From Acidobacteriota bacterium (GTDB taxonomy: Bacteria; Acidobacteriota; Terriglobia; Bryobacterales; Bryobacteraceae), in assembly GCA_017307505.1 (NCBI GenBank), contig JAFKEE010000055.1, positions 1-64,000 on the forward strand: 64,000 nucleotides of DNA. Reading direction: 5' to 3'. Positions 26,306 through 35,302 of the stretch are shown one piece after another. Under the pieces are notes generated by a model. That model had not been told where the DNA came from. It worked only from the letters and a program-made list of their open reading frames with translations, and ran no database searches. Positions within the stretch are counted from its first letter, which is position 1; every line of letters begins with the position of its first letter. A program made the translations under genes and the position numbers.

Positions 26306-28321
26306 TCAGTAGCGCAGCACTTTCTCCACGGCATTGCGAAGGTCCTGAACGCTGGGCAAAGCCATCAGTTCCAACTCTGAGGCTGAGGGCACAAACATGT
26401 CCTTGGCCGCGACGCGCACTACCGGCGCATCCAGCGAATCCAGCACGTTTTCGGCGATTCGTGCCACGATCTCGCCGCCGAAGCCGCCGGTGAGCGAGTC
26501 CTCGTGCGCGACCACGACGCGGCTGGTTTTCCTGACGCTGCGATAGACCAGCTCTTCGTCAAACGGAGCGATGGTCCGCAGATCCAAGACCTCCAGCGAC
26601 ACGCCTTCGCTCTCCATCTGCCGGGCCAATTCCAGCGCCTGGTAGACAGTGCTGCCCCACGTGACGATGGTCAGATCGCGGCCTTCTCTGCGGATGCGGC
26701 CCTGGCCGAAGGGGATGGCATAGTTGGCGTCCGGCTCCAGGGCTTTTGCCTGCATCTTCCGGTAGAGCCCCTTGTGCTCCAGGAAGAGCACGGGGTCGCC
26801 GCAGCGCATGGCGGTCTTGAGCAGGCCCTTGGCGTCGTCGGCCGAACTGGGGAAGACCACGCGCCAACCTGGAATGTGGGCGAAGGTCGCCTCAATGCAG
26901 GCTGAGTGCCACGGACCGCCCTTGATATAGCCGCCCGACGCCACGCGGACGACCATCGGATTGGCCCAATGGCCCTGGCTGCGCCAGCGGACTGTGGCCA
27001 CCTCGTTCCGCATCTGCATCATCGCGGGCCAGATGTAGTCGGCGAACTGGATCTCCACCACGGGTACAAAGCCGCGCATGGCCATCCCGCTGGCCACTCC
27101 GACGATGCTCGCCTCGGCCAATGGAGAGTTCTCGACGCGTCCCGGGAAAGCACTGGCCAGGCCGCGCGTGACTCCGAAGACGCCGCCCTTGGGATCGGCA
27201 ATGTCTTCGCCAAACATGACGATGCGCGGATTCGCGGCCATCTCTTCGCGCAGCGCGTGGTTGATGGCGTCGATCATCGCTACCGGCTCGGCTGAGATCG
27301 GCTGGGGCGGGGCGGGTACCGGAGCCGCTACCGGTGAATAAATATGGGCCATCAGGTCGTCGCCGGAGGGTTGCGGGGCGGCGTCCGCTTCCAGGGCGGC
27401 GCGGTTCACTTCCTCACGGATCGACTCGCGCTGCTGCTCCATCTCTTCGCGGGTCATTACACCGTGGCGCAGGAGGTACTGTTCGGTGCGCTGGATCGGG
27501 TCGCGTTCCTGCATCGCAGCCAAATCCCCTTCGTCGCGGTATTTCCGGTGATCGTCGGAAGAGGAATGGGGGTCCAGGCGGACCACGTTCGCTTCAATCA
27601 GGATGGGGCCGGCGCCCTGCCGCATCTGGCGGATCGCAGGCGGAAGATCGCGGTACATCTCTTCAAACCAGGTGCCGTCGACCTGGAAGGTCTTTACCCC
27701 GAAGCCACGGGCGATCTGGCTCACTGAGGATCCGGTCTGGACCTCCTGCCTGGTACTGATCGCAAAGCCGTTGTTCTGAATCGTAAAGATGACCGGAAGA
27801 CTCTCGCGCGATGCCCAGTTCAGGGCCTCGAAGAACTCGCCTTCGCTTGTCGCGCCTTCCCCGGAAGAGACGTGCACCACCTGATCGGAACCGTCCAACT
27901 GGAGGGACCGCGCCAGCCCGACGGCCGGCAAGTACTGGCTGCCCGTCACCGCTGTCTGCGCGACCAGGTGGAGTGCCGGATTGCTGAAGTGCTCAGGCAT
28001 ATTCCGGCCGTTCGAATTCGGGTCTCCGCTGCGGCTCAGCATCGCCAGGAAAACATCCTTCAAGGGGACGCCGAGACCGATGGCCAGCGCCTTTGACCGG
28101 TAATACGGAAAGAACCAGTCGTGGCCTGGCTGCAACAGCATGGTCATGCCAACCTGCAACTTCTCATGACCCCTGGTTGAGGCCTGGAAGGTGCATTTGC
28201 CTTGTTTTGCAAAGACTTTGAGCCGTTCTTCCACCAGCGATACGGTAAGCATGCGGCGGTACAGCTCGAGGGTGACGTCGTGGGGAACGATCACCGGGAG
28301 GGAATCTACTCTGGCTGCCAT
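26306..28321 (-). CDS. Fused alpha/beta 2-oxoacid dehydrogenase E1
   Basis: The 671-residue protein joins both halves of the branched-chain-type E1. Residues 1 to about 320 are the alpha subunit, with the thiamine-diphosphate motif GEGATSEGE (154-162) ending at Asn183-Asn184. A Pro/Ala linker (VAAPVPAPPQPIS) precedes the beta subunit from about residue 345 (MIDAINHALREEMAANPRIV, then GEDIADPKGGVFGVTRGL). It would decarboxylate a 2-oxoacid and pass the acyl group to an E2 lipoyl protein, but no E2 or E3 gene is nearby. Single-chain E1 proteins are known in Acidobacteria and Bacteroidetes. Minus strand, with a short AT-rich upstream region at 28322-28384. Confidence 0.9.
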   Translation of the reverse strand: MAARVDSLPVIVPHDVTLELYRRMLTVSLVEERLKVFAKQGKCTFQASTRGHEKLQVGMTMLLQPGHDWFFPYYRSKALAIGLGVPLKDVFLAMLSRSGDPNSNGRNMPEHFSNPALHLVAQTAVTGSQYLPAVGLARSLQLDGSDQVVHVSSGEGATSEGEFFEALNWASRESLPVIFTIQNNGFAISTRQEVQTGSSVSQIARGFGVKTFQVDGTWFEEMYRDLPPAIRQMRQGAGPILIEANVVRLDPHSSSDDHRKYRDEGDLAAMQERDPIQRTEQYLLRHGVMTREEMEQQRESIREEVNRAALEADAAPQPSGDDLMAHIYSPVAAPVPAPPQPISAEPVAMIDAINHALREEMAANPRIVMFGEDIADPKGGVFGVTRGLASAFPGRVENSPLAEASIVGVASGMAMRGFVPVVEIQFADYIWPAMMQMRNEVATVRWRSQGHWANPMVVRVASGGYIKGGPWHSACIEATFAHIPGWRVVFPSSADDAKGLLKTAMRCGDPVLFLEHKGLYRKMQAKALEPDANYAIPFGQGRIRREGRDLTIVTWGSTVYQALELARQMESEGVSLEVLDLRTIAPFDEELVYRSVRKTSRVVVAHEDSLTGGFGGEIVARIAENVLDSLDAPVVRVAAKDMFVPSASELELMALPSVQDLRNAVEKVLRY

Positions 28322-28384
28322 ACTTACTATTTTTATCCAGATTTCAGGCGCAGGAATAGGACTTATGTCACAATGCCTGGCCGG

Positions 28385-28613
28385 CTAGTCCAGAGGCAGG
28401 CAGATGTCTGTGATCAAACGCTCAGGCGGCGTGGTGCGGGGATCGTTCCGGTAGTACTCGAAGGACGCGGTCCAGGCGGCTTCGCGGCCGCTTTGAGGCG
28501 ATGGCGTCCTGGAATTCCGGTCCGCCTGGTTGCCCTTGACCGGTGATGGAGAGGTAGTGCGTGGCTGGAATCTCGACGATACTGGGCTTTTTAGAGCAAT
28601 TCAGCTTTGCCAT
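28385..28613 (-). pseudogene. GyrI-like effector-domain remnant (deleted and frameshifted)
   Basis: Reading from ATG 28613, the first 40 residues (KKPSIVEIPATHYLSITGQG, then GGPEFQDAIAS) are the N-terminus of a GyrI-like small-molecule-binding protein. The frame then degenerates. In another frame the DNA down to the stop at 28385 encodes EAAWTASFEYY and then NDPRTTPPERLITDICLPLD, the unmistakable C-terminal end of a GyrI/AraC-effector domain. About 100 central residues and the reading frame have been lost. It is therefore a decayed gene, not a short peptide gene. Confidence 0.75.
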
Positions 28614-28677
28614 GCATTCACGATACGGCCTTGCTGCACCGGTGTCTTGACCGATCTTGCTGAAATGCGGTGCGGAC

Positions 28678-29592
28678 TCAACGGAACGCTCTGCCTGGAT
28701 TGTCTACGAGCAGGATCCTCCACAGCTCCGGCCGCAAGAGCGGAAGGAATCCGCTGTAGAGGAAGGTGTATCCGCGATATGCGCCGCCGTCCTTCTCGCC
28801 CACGTGATACCACCCGGCATCCTGCGAGAGGAGCACTTGTTTCAGCAAGCCCAGTCCGCGCATCGATTCAACACATTCCCGATGCCACTGAGCGGACGAT
28901 TCGCTGATGCCGTCGAACTCCACCCACGCGCCGGCCCGGGCGATGGAGTGGTGGAACTTGTGGTCTTTCTCGCTCTGTGCGTGCACCCAGATGAACTTGG
29001 AGGCGGGGCATTGCAGTCCGCTCAGAATCTCAAGCTGTGCTTCCGCGGCAGGCCCGCCGCCGTTGGTGTGGGAAGCGATGGGGAGTCCTGTCTCCAGGGA
29101 CGCCATCGCCGCGGCCTCCACCAGTTTCCGGTCCAGCGGCTCCAGCGGGAACCCGTTCACAGCGGTCTTGATGAAGCGCGGTTTCTGCCCGTCGATCCCG
29201 TTCTTCCACTCCGCGATGTACCGGCTCGCGAGTTGACGCGCTGACTCCTGTTTCGCAAACTCGGGCACACCCGAACGGTTGGCGGCGCCATAGATTCCGG
29301 TGTTCGTCCAGATCTCGATGCCGGTGGCCTGCTGCAATCGCGCGCACAACCGGGCATCACGGCCCAGATAGTTGGGTGTGCACTCGTGGAGCCGCACACA
29401 TCCGAAGGCTTTCAATTCCTCCAGTTTCGCCCGGGCAATGCCGAAGACTTCGTCCGCGTTGTAGCGGGAAGGAGAAGCCTTGGCCGCGCCGGCGAAATCG
29501 ACGAGGATGTGCTCATGGACCAGAATGCTGCCTGGGACCGCCGGCGCCGCCTGGACTGCGAGGGCCCCCAGAACGAACTCTCTCCGCCGCAT
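28678..29592 (-). CDS. Exported phosphotriesterase-family hydrolase
   Basis: The 304-residue protein has a twin-arginine-type start (MRRREFVLGALAVQAAP) and the amidohydrolase metal centre of the phosphotriesterase family: HEH at residues 26-28, the carboxylated-lysine candidate Lys142 in FIKTAVNG, His175 in SHTNGG, His204 in VHAQSEKD and Asp258 in QDAGW. The C-terminal LVDNPGRAF is also family-typical. Members are lactonases or organophosphate hydrolases; the natural substrate is unknown. I place the start at 29592 because the upstream in-frame part (to 29724) lies inside the methyltransferase gene. It follows that gene by 16 bases and is probably co-transcribed with it. Confidence 0.88.
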   Translation of the reverse strand: MRRREFVLGALAVQAAPAVPGSILVHEHILVDFAGAAKASPSRYNADEVFGIARAKLEELKAFGCVRLHECTPNYLGRDARLCARLQQATGIEIWTNTGIYGAANRSGVPEFAKQESARQLASRYIAEWKNGIDGQKPRFIKTAVNGFPLEPLDRKLVEAAAMASLETGLPIASHTNGGGPAAEAQLEILSGLQCPASKFIWVHAQSEKDHKFHHSIARAGAWVEFDGISESSAQWHRECVESMRGLGLLKQVLLSQDAGWYHVGEKDGGAYRGYTFLYSGFLPLLRPELWRILLVDNPGRAFR

Positions 29593-29608
29593 GCGGCGAT
29601 TGTACCGC

Positions 29609-30637
29609 CTATCGTGCGATACCGGTGACCACCGTGTGCGGCGAATGCGGTACGGGGTGCGCCTCAATCCGGGTGAAGCCCGCGGCGCGGTGCATCGCTT
29701 CGTACTCGGCGAACGTATACGCATCGCCGGCGGGCGTGGAGACCAGCATGGTCATGCTGAAGGCGGCAGGCATCGGTGGCGAGACCCGGTCTTCATTCGG
29801 CACGAACTCCAGCGTTGCCGAGACACCGCCTGGACTCAGCGCGGCTCGCACTTTCCTGAGCAGTTCCGTGCAGGTGGGGGTGTCGAAGTGATGCAGGAAA
29901 TTCGTGAGGAGAACCGCGTCGTAAGGTCCACCGAAGTCCACCTCGAACGCGCTGCCCGGCAGCCGTTTAAACTGGTGGGCCACGCCGGCCTTCCGCGCAT
30001 TCTCTTCCGCGACGTCGAGCACCTTGGGCCAGTCGCAGGCGACGATCTTTGCTTCGGGGTGTTTTTTCGCGATCTCGATGCCGAAGAGGCCGTGGCCCGC
30101 GGCGATGTCCAGGACTTTCAAGGGACCTGTGCGCCCATTGAGCACAACCGTCCCCAGCGGACCGGCCAGCGGCGCCATCATCGGCGCCATGCTGTGCGCG
30201 AATTCCACCCACACAGGATTGTCCGGTTCCACGGTGCCCTGGCCGGGCAGCGTGGTCCGGCCGGTGCGCACGATCTCCGTGAGATTGTCATAGGACGCTT
30301 TCATCTCGGAGAGCCCAAGAAAGCGTGCCGTGGAATGCAGGGACGTAGGCGAGTTGGGATCCAGGAAAAGGGCGCTGGTCGGGGTGTGGCTGTAGAGGCC
30401 GTCAGACTTCTGGAGCAGGCCCATGATGACCAGAAAGTCGCAGAGGATGCGCATGCCGCGTGGTGAGGCGGAGCACCGGCCCGCCAGCGTGAGCGCATCG
30501 GCCGGCCCCTGGCCGACGGCGCGGAACAGATCCAGTTCTATGGCCGTACGCAATGCCGCCGAGCGTTGGTGCGCATTCAGGTTCTCGAAAATCAGCCCCG
30601 GATTCGGAGCGGGATCCATGGCCATCCCAGGTTGCAT
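29609..30637 (-). CDS. SAM-dependent O-methyltransferase with dimerisation domain
   Basis: The 342-residue enzyme has an N-terminal winged-helix dimerisation domain (residues about 20-95: LRTAIELDLFRAVGQGPADA and then LAGRCSASPRGMRILCDFLV). A Rossmann methyltransferase domain follows with the SAM-binding loop LDIAAGHGLFG near residue 177, the acidic VACDWP and LTNFLHHFD. This is the layout of plant-type caffeate and bacterial polyketide or hydroxyneurosporene O-methyltransferases. The acceptor is unknown. Its Shine-Dalgarno GGAGG lies at 30644-30648 and is also part of a small hairpin. It is followed closely by the phosphotriesterase gene. Confidence 0.88.
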   Translation of the reverse strand: MQPGMAMDPAPNPGLIFENLNAHQRSAALRTAIELDLFRAVGQGPADALTLAGRCSASPRGMRILCDFLVIMGLLQKSDGLYSHTPTSALFLDPNSPTSLHSTARFLGLSEMKASYDNLTEIVRTGRTTLPGQGTVEPDNPVWVEFAHSMAPMMAPLAGPLGTVVLNGRTGPLKVLDIAAGHGLFGIEIAKKHPEAKIVACDWPKVLDVAEENARKAGVAHQFKRLPGSAFEVDFGGPYDAVLLTNFLHHFDTPTCTELLRKVRAALSPGGVSATLEFVPNEDRVSPPMPAAFSMTMLVSTPAGDAYTFAEYEAMHRAAGFTRIEAHPVPHSPHTVVTGIAR

Positions 30638-30643
30638 GGCAAG

Positions 30644-30658
30644 CCTCCTCTATGGAGG
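30644..30658 (-). promoter_or_regulatory. Shine-Dalgarno held in a small hairpin (methyltransferase)
   Basis: On the minus strand CCTCC (30658-30654), a five-base loop and GGAGG (30648-30644) form a perfect 5-bp stem. The GGAGG is the ribosome binding site 6 bases before the ATG at 30637. Its sequestration could lower or condition translation. A short stem like this may also be chance. Confidence 0.35.
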
Positions 30659-30698
30659 ACAGGATAGCGCCACGGATCCCTTACTTTCCAAGAATTCT

Positions 30699-32033
30699 TT
30701 ACTGTTTGATAACTGTTCCGTCGCGGCGCCGGACTTCGCCCCAGCCGCCGTTCATCCTCTGCCGTTCGCCGCGTTCGCCGTAGCCGAAGGGATACTTCTT
30801 CGCCGCGGTTTCGTTGACTTCGATGCCCCAGCCTGGGGCCTCGGTGATGTAGTAGTAACCGTTGCGGATCTCGGGGCAGCCCGAGAAGACTTCCTTCACG
30901 CGCTCGGGGAACTCATAGCTCTCCTGGATGCCGAAGTTCTGGCACACCAGGTCGAGAGTAATGTTCGCCGCGTGGCCGATGGGGGAGACGTCGCCCGGGC
31001 CGTGCCAGGCCGTTTTGACGCCCATCATTTCGCCCATTGCTGCAATTTTGCGGCAAGGGGTCAGGCCGCCGGCCTGAGTGACATGGATGCGGATGAAGTC
31101 GATGAGGCGCTCCGCGATGAGCGGTGTCCACTCGTGCGGGCTATTGAAGAGTTCGCCCATGGCGAGCGGCGTGGAGCACTGCTGGCGGATCTGGCGGAAC
31201 CAGACGATGTCCTCCGGAGACAGGGCGTCTTCGAGGAAGAACAGGCGGAACTTTTCCACTTCTTTTGCGAGACGCACGGCCTGGATGGGTGAGATCCGTT
31301 CATGCACGTCGTGCAGCAGTTCGACCTCGTCGCCCAGTTCCTTGCGGCAGTACTCGAACATCTTGAGGGCGCGGCGGATGTAGTCTTCGGGCTCGAAGAC
31401 CGGCTTGTCGTGGAGTTTCTCGACTTTTACGTCACCGGCTCCGGAGCCGTAACCGGCCTGGCCGGGGACGCCGATCTGGACCCGGATGTGCCGGAAGCCG
31501 CGATCCATGAACTTCCTGGCGTTGGCAACCAACTGGGGGAAGTCCGCTCCGGAGGCGTGCCCGTAGCAGTCCACCGCTTCGCGACACTTGCCGCCCAGCA
31601 ACTGATACACGGGCATCCCGGCCTGGCGGCCCTTGATGTCCCACAGTGCCTGGTCGACGCCGCTGATGGCGTTGTTCAGCACGGGGCCGTTGCGCCAGTA
31701 GCTGGAGTTATACATCGCCTGCCAGAGGTCGTCGATGCGATCGGCCTTCTGGCCAATGAGGAAGGGTTTCAGATAGCGCTCGACGGCGCTGACCACCAGA
31801 TCTGCCCGCTGGGTATACGTCCCGCAGCCGTAGCCATAGAGGCCGTCCTGGTCGGTAATGACCTTTACGACAACCAGGCGCAGGCCCACCGGAGCGGTGG
31901 CGATCACCTGGACGTCCTTGATCTTGGGCGAGGGGGTGGCTCGTGTAGCGCGCGCAACAGTTTCCTGCGCGGCCATTTCGCGGGCTGTCAGGGCCCCCGC
32001 GCCTACCATCTGCAGCAGGCTGCGGCGATTCAT
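30699..32033 (-). CDS. ManD-like enolase-superfamily dehydratase with an export leader
   Basis: The 444-residue protein is a close match to the ManD (D-mannonate / D-gluconate dehydratase) group of the enolase superfamily. Metal ligands are Asp242 in LLHDVHER, Glu268 in FFLEDALSP and Glu294 in AMGELFN. His244 and His344 (TAWHGPGD) are in the catalytic positions. Unusually it starts with a twin-arginine-like leader (MNRRSLLQMVGAGALTAREMA), while characterised ManD enzymes are cytosolic. It begins 4 bases after ccmD ends, so it may be transcribed with the cytochrome maturation operon even though it has no obvious part in it. Confidence 0.87.
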   Translation of the reverse strand: MNRRSLLQMVGAGALTAREMAAQETVARATRATPSPKIKDVQVIATAPVGLRLVVVKVITDQDGLYGYGCGTYTQRADLVVSAVERYLKPFLIGQKADRIDDLWQAMYNSSYWRNGPVLNNAISGVDQALWDIKGRQAGMPVYQLLGGKCREAVDCYGHASGADFPQLVANARKFMDRGFRHIRVQIGVPGQAGYGSGAGDVKVEKLHDKPVFEPEDYIRRALKMFEYCRKELGDEVELLHDVHERISPIQAVRLAKEVEKFRLFFLEDALSPEDIVWFRQIRQQCSTPLAMGELFNSPHEWTPLIAERLIDFIRIHVTQAGGLTPCRKIAAMGEMMGVKTAWHGPGDVSPIGHAANITLDLVCQNFGIQESYEFPERVKEVFSGCPEIRNGYYYITEAPGWGIEVNETAAKKYPFGYGERGERQRMNGGWGEVRRRDGTVIKQ

Positions 32034-32037
32034 TGGG

Positions 32038-32202
32038 TTAATGTTTCTCCTTGTCCTCGAGCATTCTCTGCAGGCTCTCCATCTGGCGGCGAATCCGGCC
32101 TTCGCGGCTGACGAGAGTCAGCACATAGACCACCAGGACGAGCCAAGCGGTAATCAGCCCATAGGCAAGGTATTCAAAATTGCGAGCAGCGGCGTCGTTC
32201 AT
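32038..32202 (-). CDS. ccmD: CcmD-like small membrane protein
   Basis: I translated this 54-residue gene directly. It starts MNDAAARNFEYLAYGLITAW, has one hydrophobic helix at about residues 12-31 and ends in a charged helix (REGRIRRQMESLQRMLEDKEK). One helix followed by a basic/acidic tail, placed directly after ccmC (14-base gap), is diagnostic of CcmD, the small subunit that helps release holo-CcmE from the CcmABC haem exporter. Sequence alone would be too short to call; position makes it convincing. Confidence 0.8.
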   Translation of the reverse strand: MNDAAARNFEYLAYGLITAWLVLVVYVLTLVSREGRIRRQMESLQRMLEDKEKH

Positions 32203-32216
32203 GGTGAGCTAATCTC

Positions 32217-32894
32217 CTAGAAGGCGTGCGCCGAACGGCGCAGCGCATCCACTTCGCGCTGCCGCCGCTCCTGCATCATGCGGACGGCGACAAGCACAAT
32301 GGCGATCATCAAAATCGGAACCCAGTTTCCAAACAGCATGGCGCGGTAACCCGAATCCATCTTGCCCTCGCCATAGAGCACCGGCTGCGGGTGCTGCGTG
32401 CGGAACCACTTGATGGAGAAGAAGACGAACGGCACGACGGAGAAGCTGAGGATGGACATGACGGCCGACAGGCGGGCGCGTTCCGTGGGTTCTTCGATCG
32501 CGCGGCGCAACACCAGATAGCCGCCGTAAAGCAGCCAGCAGATGAGCATCGAGGTGAGGCGCCAGTCCCAGGTCCACCAGATGCCCCAGATGATGCGCGC
32601 CCAGATCATGCCGGTGAGAAGATTCGCGGCGCCGAAGGCCAGGCCTACCTCTGTGGTGGAGACGCCCAGCGCGTCCCATTTCAGATCTCTTGTTTTCAGG
32701 TACGAGATGCCCGCAATGAGGGAAACCAGGAAGCACGTGAAGCAAGTGAACGCGGCTGGTACGTGAAAGAAGATGATGCGGAAGATGGCGCCCTGAAATG
32801 CCTCATCCGGGAGATTGACCAGCATCTTCCAGATATTGTGGGTGAGCAAGGCTATGGCCAGTGCCCCCAGGCCGTACAGAGTCTTTTCTCTCAT
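32217..32894 (-). CDS. ccmC: Haem-handling protein CcmC
   Basis: The 225-residue inner-membrane protein has six predicted helices and the tryptophan-rich WWD motif WGIWWTWDWR at residues 103-112. Histidines His44 and His168 sit in the two periplasmic loops that flank it, as expected for haem axial ligands. CcmC loads haem onto CcmE in the System I cytochrome c maturation pathway. It lies between ccmB (10-base gap) and ccmD in the minus-strand operon. Confidence 0.95.
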   Translation of the reverse strand: MREKTLYGLGALAIALLTHNIWKMLVNLPDEAFQGAIFRIIFFHVPAAFTCFTCFLVSLIAGISYLKTRDLKWDALGVSTTEVGLAFGAANLLTGMIWARIIWGIWWTWDWRLTSMLICWLLYGGYLVLRRAIEEPTERARLSAVMSILSFSVVPFVFFSIKWFRTQHPQPVLYGEGKMDSGYRAMLFGNWVPILMIAIVLVAVRMMQERRQREVDALRRSAHAF

Positions 32895-32904
32895 GGCTCT
32901 CCTG

Positions 32905-33588
32905 CTATCCGATCAGGACGGTGTCGATGAGGACCACCGCCAGTGAAGTAAAGATGATATCGAAGCCGACGAGCAGACGCAGCCACGCGAACAGATCCCC
33001 TTCGATGGGCTGTCCGGCCAGCAAAGGCGTGGTAAGCATCATCGCGGCCATCAGGCACGGGATCAGCATGGGGTATACCAGCATCGGCAGCATCAGCTCG
33101 CGCAGCCGTAGATTGACGGTCAGCGCCGAGAAAATTGTGCCCACGACACAGACGCCCCAGGTGGCCAGAATCAACACCAGGGCCAGCCAGAGCGGCTGCT
33201 GCGCCCAGCGCACGTTGTAGAACACCCCGAAGATGGGCAGGCAGACCACTTCGATGCCGAGCAGCAGCACATAGTTTGCCAGCACTTTGCCGAGGAATAA
33301 GGCCGCCCCGGGTACCGGCGACGAGATCAACGCATCCAGGCAGTCGTTGACGAGCTCCCGGGCGAAGCTTCGATTCAGGATCAGCGCGCCGGCGAAGGCG
33401 AAAGCCAGCCAGAGCAGGCCGCCCGAAATCTCGCGCATCATCTCAGGATTGGCATCGAACGCAAAGCTGAAAAGGAGGAGGATCACCAGGGCAAACGCGA
33501 GCGAAGCGTTCAGAGCTTCCTTGGTGCGCAATTCACTCCGCAGATCTTTCGCGGTGATCGTAAGAACCTGGCGCAGGAACAGCATCAC
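32905..33588 (-). CDS. ccmB: Haem exporter permease CcmB
   Basis: The 227-residue protein has six hydrophobic helices and the CcmB pattern: DLRSELRTKEALNASLAFAL at the start, LNRSFARELVNDCLDALISS in the first loop and a C-terminal DIIFTSLAVVLIDTVL. It is the membrane partner of CcmA. Its start overlaps the ccmA stop by 4 bases (33585-33588), so the two are translationally coupled. Confidence 0.95.
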   Translation of the reverse strand: MMLFLRQVLTITAKDLRSELRTKEALNASLAFALVILLLFSFAFDANPEMMREISGGLLWLAFAFAGALILNRSFARELVNDCLDALISSPVPGAALFLGKVLANYVLLLGIEVVCLPIFGVFYNVRWAQQPLWLALVLILATWGVCVVGTIFSALTVNLRLRELMLPMLVYPMLIPCLMAAMMLTTPLLAGQPIEGDLFAWLRLLVGFDIIFTSLAVVLIDTVLIG

Positions 33589-34283
33589 GCCTCTCCGTAC
33601 GTGCGATAGAGATAGCCCGGATCGTCCAGCATCTCCTGGGTCCGCACCCCACGGTGCGCCAGCTTCCCGCGATTGATCAGGACGACGTGAGTCGCCAGTT
33701 CCAGCGCCTCGCGCAACTGATGAGTGGACATCAGCACGGTCCGGCCTTCGCTCAGTGCATCGCGCAGCAGGTTCTGCAGCAACGCGATGGCCCGGTCGTC
33801 CAAAGCCGTGAACGGCTCGTCCAGCAGCAGCATCTGCGGGTTGTGCAGGAACGCCCTTGCCACCGCCAGCCTCTGCCGCATACCGCGGGAAAACTCACGG
33901 ACCAGGCTGTCTTTCACCCGGTCGAGGCCGGTGCGCTCCAGCCAGTGATTCGCGGCAGAATCCGGCTTCTCCAGACCATAGAGGGAAGCGAACAGCCGCA
34001 GGTTCTCATAGGCCGAGAGTTCGTCGTAGATGGCGATGCCGTGGCCCAGAATCCCGATGCGGTTGCGCGTCGTCCTGTTCTGGAAGTCGGTGTCGAACAC
34101 TTTAACGACGCCGCGGGACGGGCGCGACAGGCCGGCCAGGATACGGATGAGCGTCGTCTTGCCGGCGCCATTCCTGCCCAACAGAGCCGTGCACTGCCCG
34201 GGCTCTATTTCGAACGAGACTTCACGAAGGGCCGCGTAGTCGCCGTAGAACTTCCAGACCCCTTCGACGGCCAGCGCCTTCAT
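33585..34283 (-). CDS. ccmA: Haem exporter ATP-binding protein CcmA
   Basis: The 232-residue ABC ATPase has Walker A GRNGAGKTT at residues 36-44, signature FSRGMRQRL at 131-139, Walker B LLLDEP at 152-157 and an H-loop His in MSTHQL. It powers release of holo-CcmE together with CcmBCD. ATG 34283 overlaps the upstream gene's TGA (ATGA), which supports this start over the longer open frame to 34388. Confidence 0.95.
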   Translation of the reverse strand: MKALAVEGVWKFYGDYAALREVSFEIEPGQCTALLGRNGAGKTTLIRILAGLSRPSRGVVKVFDTDFQNRTTRNRIGILGHGIAIYDELSAYENLRLFASLYGLEKPDSAANHWLERTGLDRVKDSLVREFSRGMRQRLAVARAFLHNPQMLLLDEPFTALDDRAIALLQNLLRDALSEGRTVLMSTHQLREALELATHVVLINRGKLAHRGVRTQEMLDDPGYLYRTYGEA

Positions 34284-35302
34284 GCCTTGGGCTTGCCCCC
34301 GGCGGAAGAGGCGGGCGCCGATTTCATGTACTGCGCCGCAAAACTCAGGGCAAGGATGGCCAGAATCAGCCCCAGCGCCCATTTCCACTCCCGTTCATAG
34401 CCGGGCGGCATGATCTGCTGCATGCGCGGCCCGTCCTCTTCGCGGTCGGTCGCTTCGGGTGCTGTCCCCGATGCCTGCGACTCCGATTCCGAAGAGCGCA
34501 GCGTGCCTGCTCCGCTGATCTTCACGGCATACGTGTTGCCCTTGATGTCATAGATCGCGGCGCCGCTGCGCGGCTCATTCCCCAGCGAAGTGAGGCCGTC
34601 GCCTTCCACAGTAATTCCCTTGGGTGCAATCAGCCGTACCGGACCGGGATCGTGCAGGATGCGGCCGCTGAGGACCATCGGCTCCTTCACCGGCAGCTTG
34701 TAGCTGATGTCGAACCTGGTCTCGCCCGGCTTCACCGGGAAGTCGATCGCATACTCGCCCTTGCCGCCCATCGGCTTCGGATCCCGTTCCACCGGCATGC
34801 CGCCCGGGGCGATTACCCGCGCCTTCACGTCCTTGCCGGCTTCCGGCGGAGCGGTGAAGTGGAGCGTACCCGCCTTCGGGTCGTACCAGGTTGTCTGGCT
34901 GTCGTTCTGGAAGATGACGGTCTCGTTGACCACCAGTTCCTTGCCGTCGGATTCCACCAGGATCATATGCTGCGACATGTCGATGGCGCTCAACTTCGGC
35001 AGCGTGTCGAACACCTGCACCTGCAGGCCGGTGGTCGGCGCGTTGGGCTGCAACTGCATGTTGTAGGCAACACCCTGATACATCGCCTGCAGAAGATGCA
35101 CGGATCCCGCGGGGGCGTCGATTGAGAACTTGCCGTCCGGTCCGGACTTGGCGGAACCGGCAGGCTCCATGCCGTTCTGGCCCAGCCTGGTAAGAGTCAC
35201 GGTGACGCCGGGCTGCGGCTGGCCGGTCGTCTTGTTGACGACGGTCCCGTCGATGGCCGCCAGCAGCGGAAGTGCAGTCAGGAAAAGCAGGAGGGATTTC
35301 AT
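34280..35302 (-). CDS. Secreted, C-terminally anchored carboxypeptidase-regulatory-like protein in the ccm operon
   Basis: The 340-residue protein has a signal peptide (MKSLLLFLTALPLLA) and a transthyretin-like/carboxypeptidase-regulatory domain at about 17-85 (IDGTVVNKTTGQPQPGVTVT). Beta-rich domains with repeated proline-glycine turns occupy about 100-260. An acidic spacer and one C-terminal helix (WKWALGLILAILALSFAAQY) end the protein. It is inserted between the zinc-ribbon CcmI-like gene and ccmA with 4-base overlaps on both sides, so it is an integral part of this operon. I do not know a classical Ccm component of this shape. A periplasmic scaffold for apocytochromes or haem is possible but only inferred from location. 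Confidence 0.75.
   Translation of the reverse strand: MKSLLLFLTALPLLAAIDGTVVNKTTGQPQPGVTVTLTRLGQNGMEPAGSAKSGPDGKFSIDAPAGSVHLLQAMYQGVAYNMQLQPNAPTTGLQVQVFDTLPKLSAIDMSQHMILVESDGKELVVNETVIFQNDSQTTWYDPKAGTLHFTAPPEAGKDVKARVIAPGGMPVERDPKPMGGKGEYAIDFPVKPGETRFDISYKLPVKEPMVLSGRILHDPGPVRLIAPKGITVEGDGLTSLGNEPRSGAAIYDIKGNTYAVKISGAGTLRSSESESQASGTAPEATDREEDGPRMQQIMPPGYEREWKWALGLILAILALSFAAQYMKSAPASSAGGKPKA

Noticed and set aside
24538-26493. 651-codon plus-strand frame
   Set aside because: It is antisense to the GH127 gene, which has the diagnostic zinc/cysteine motifs.
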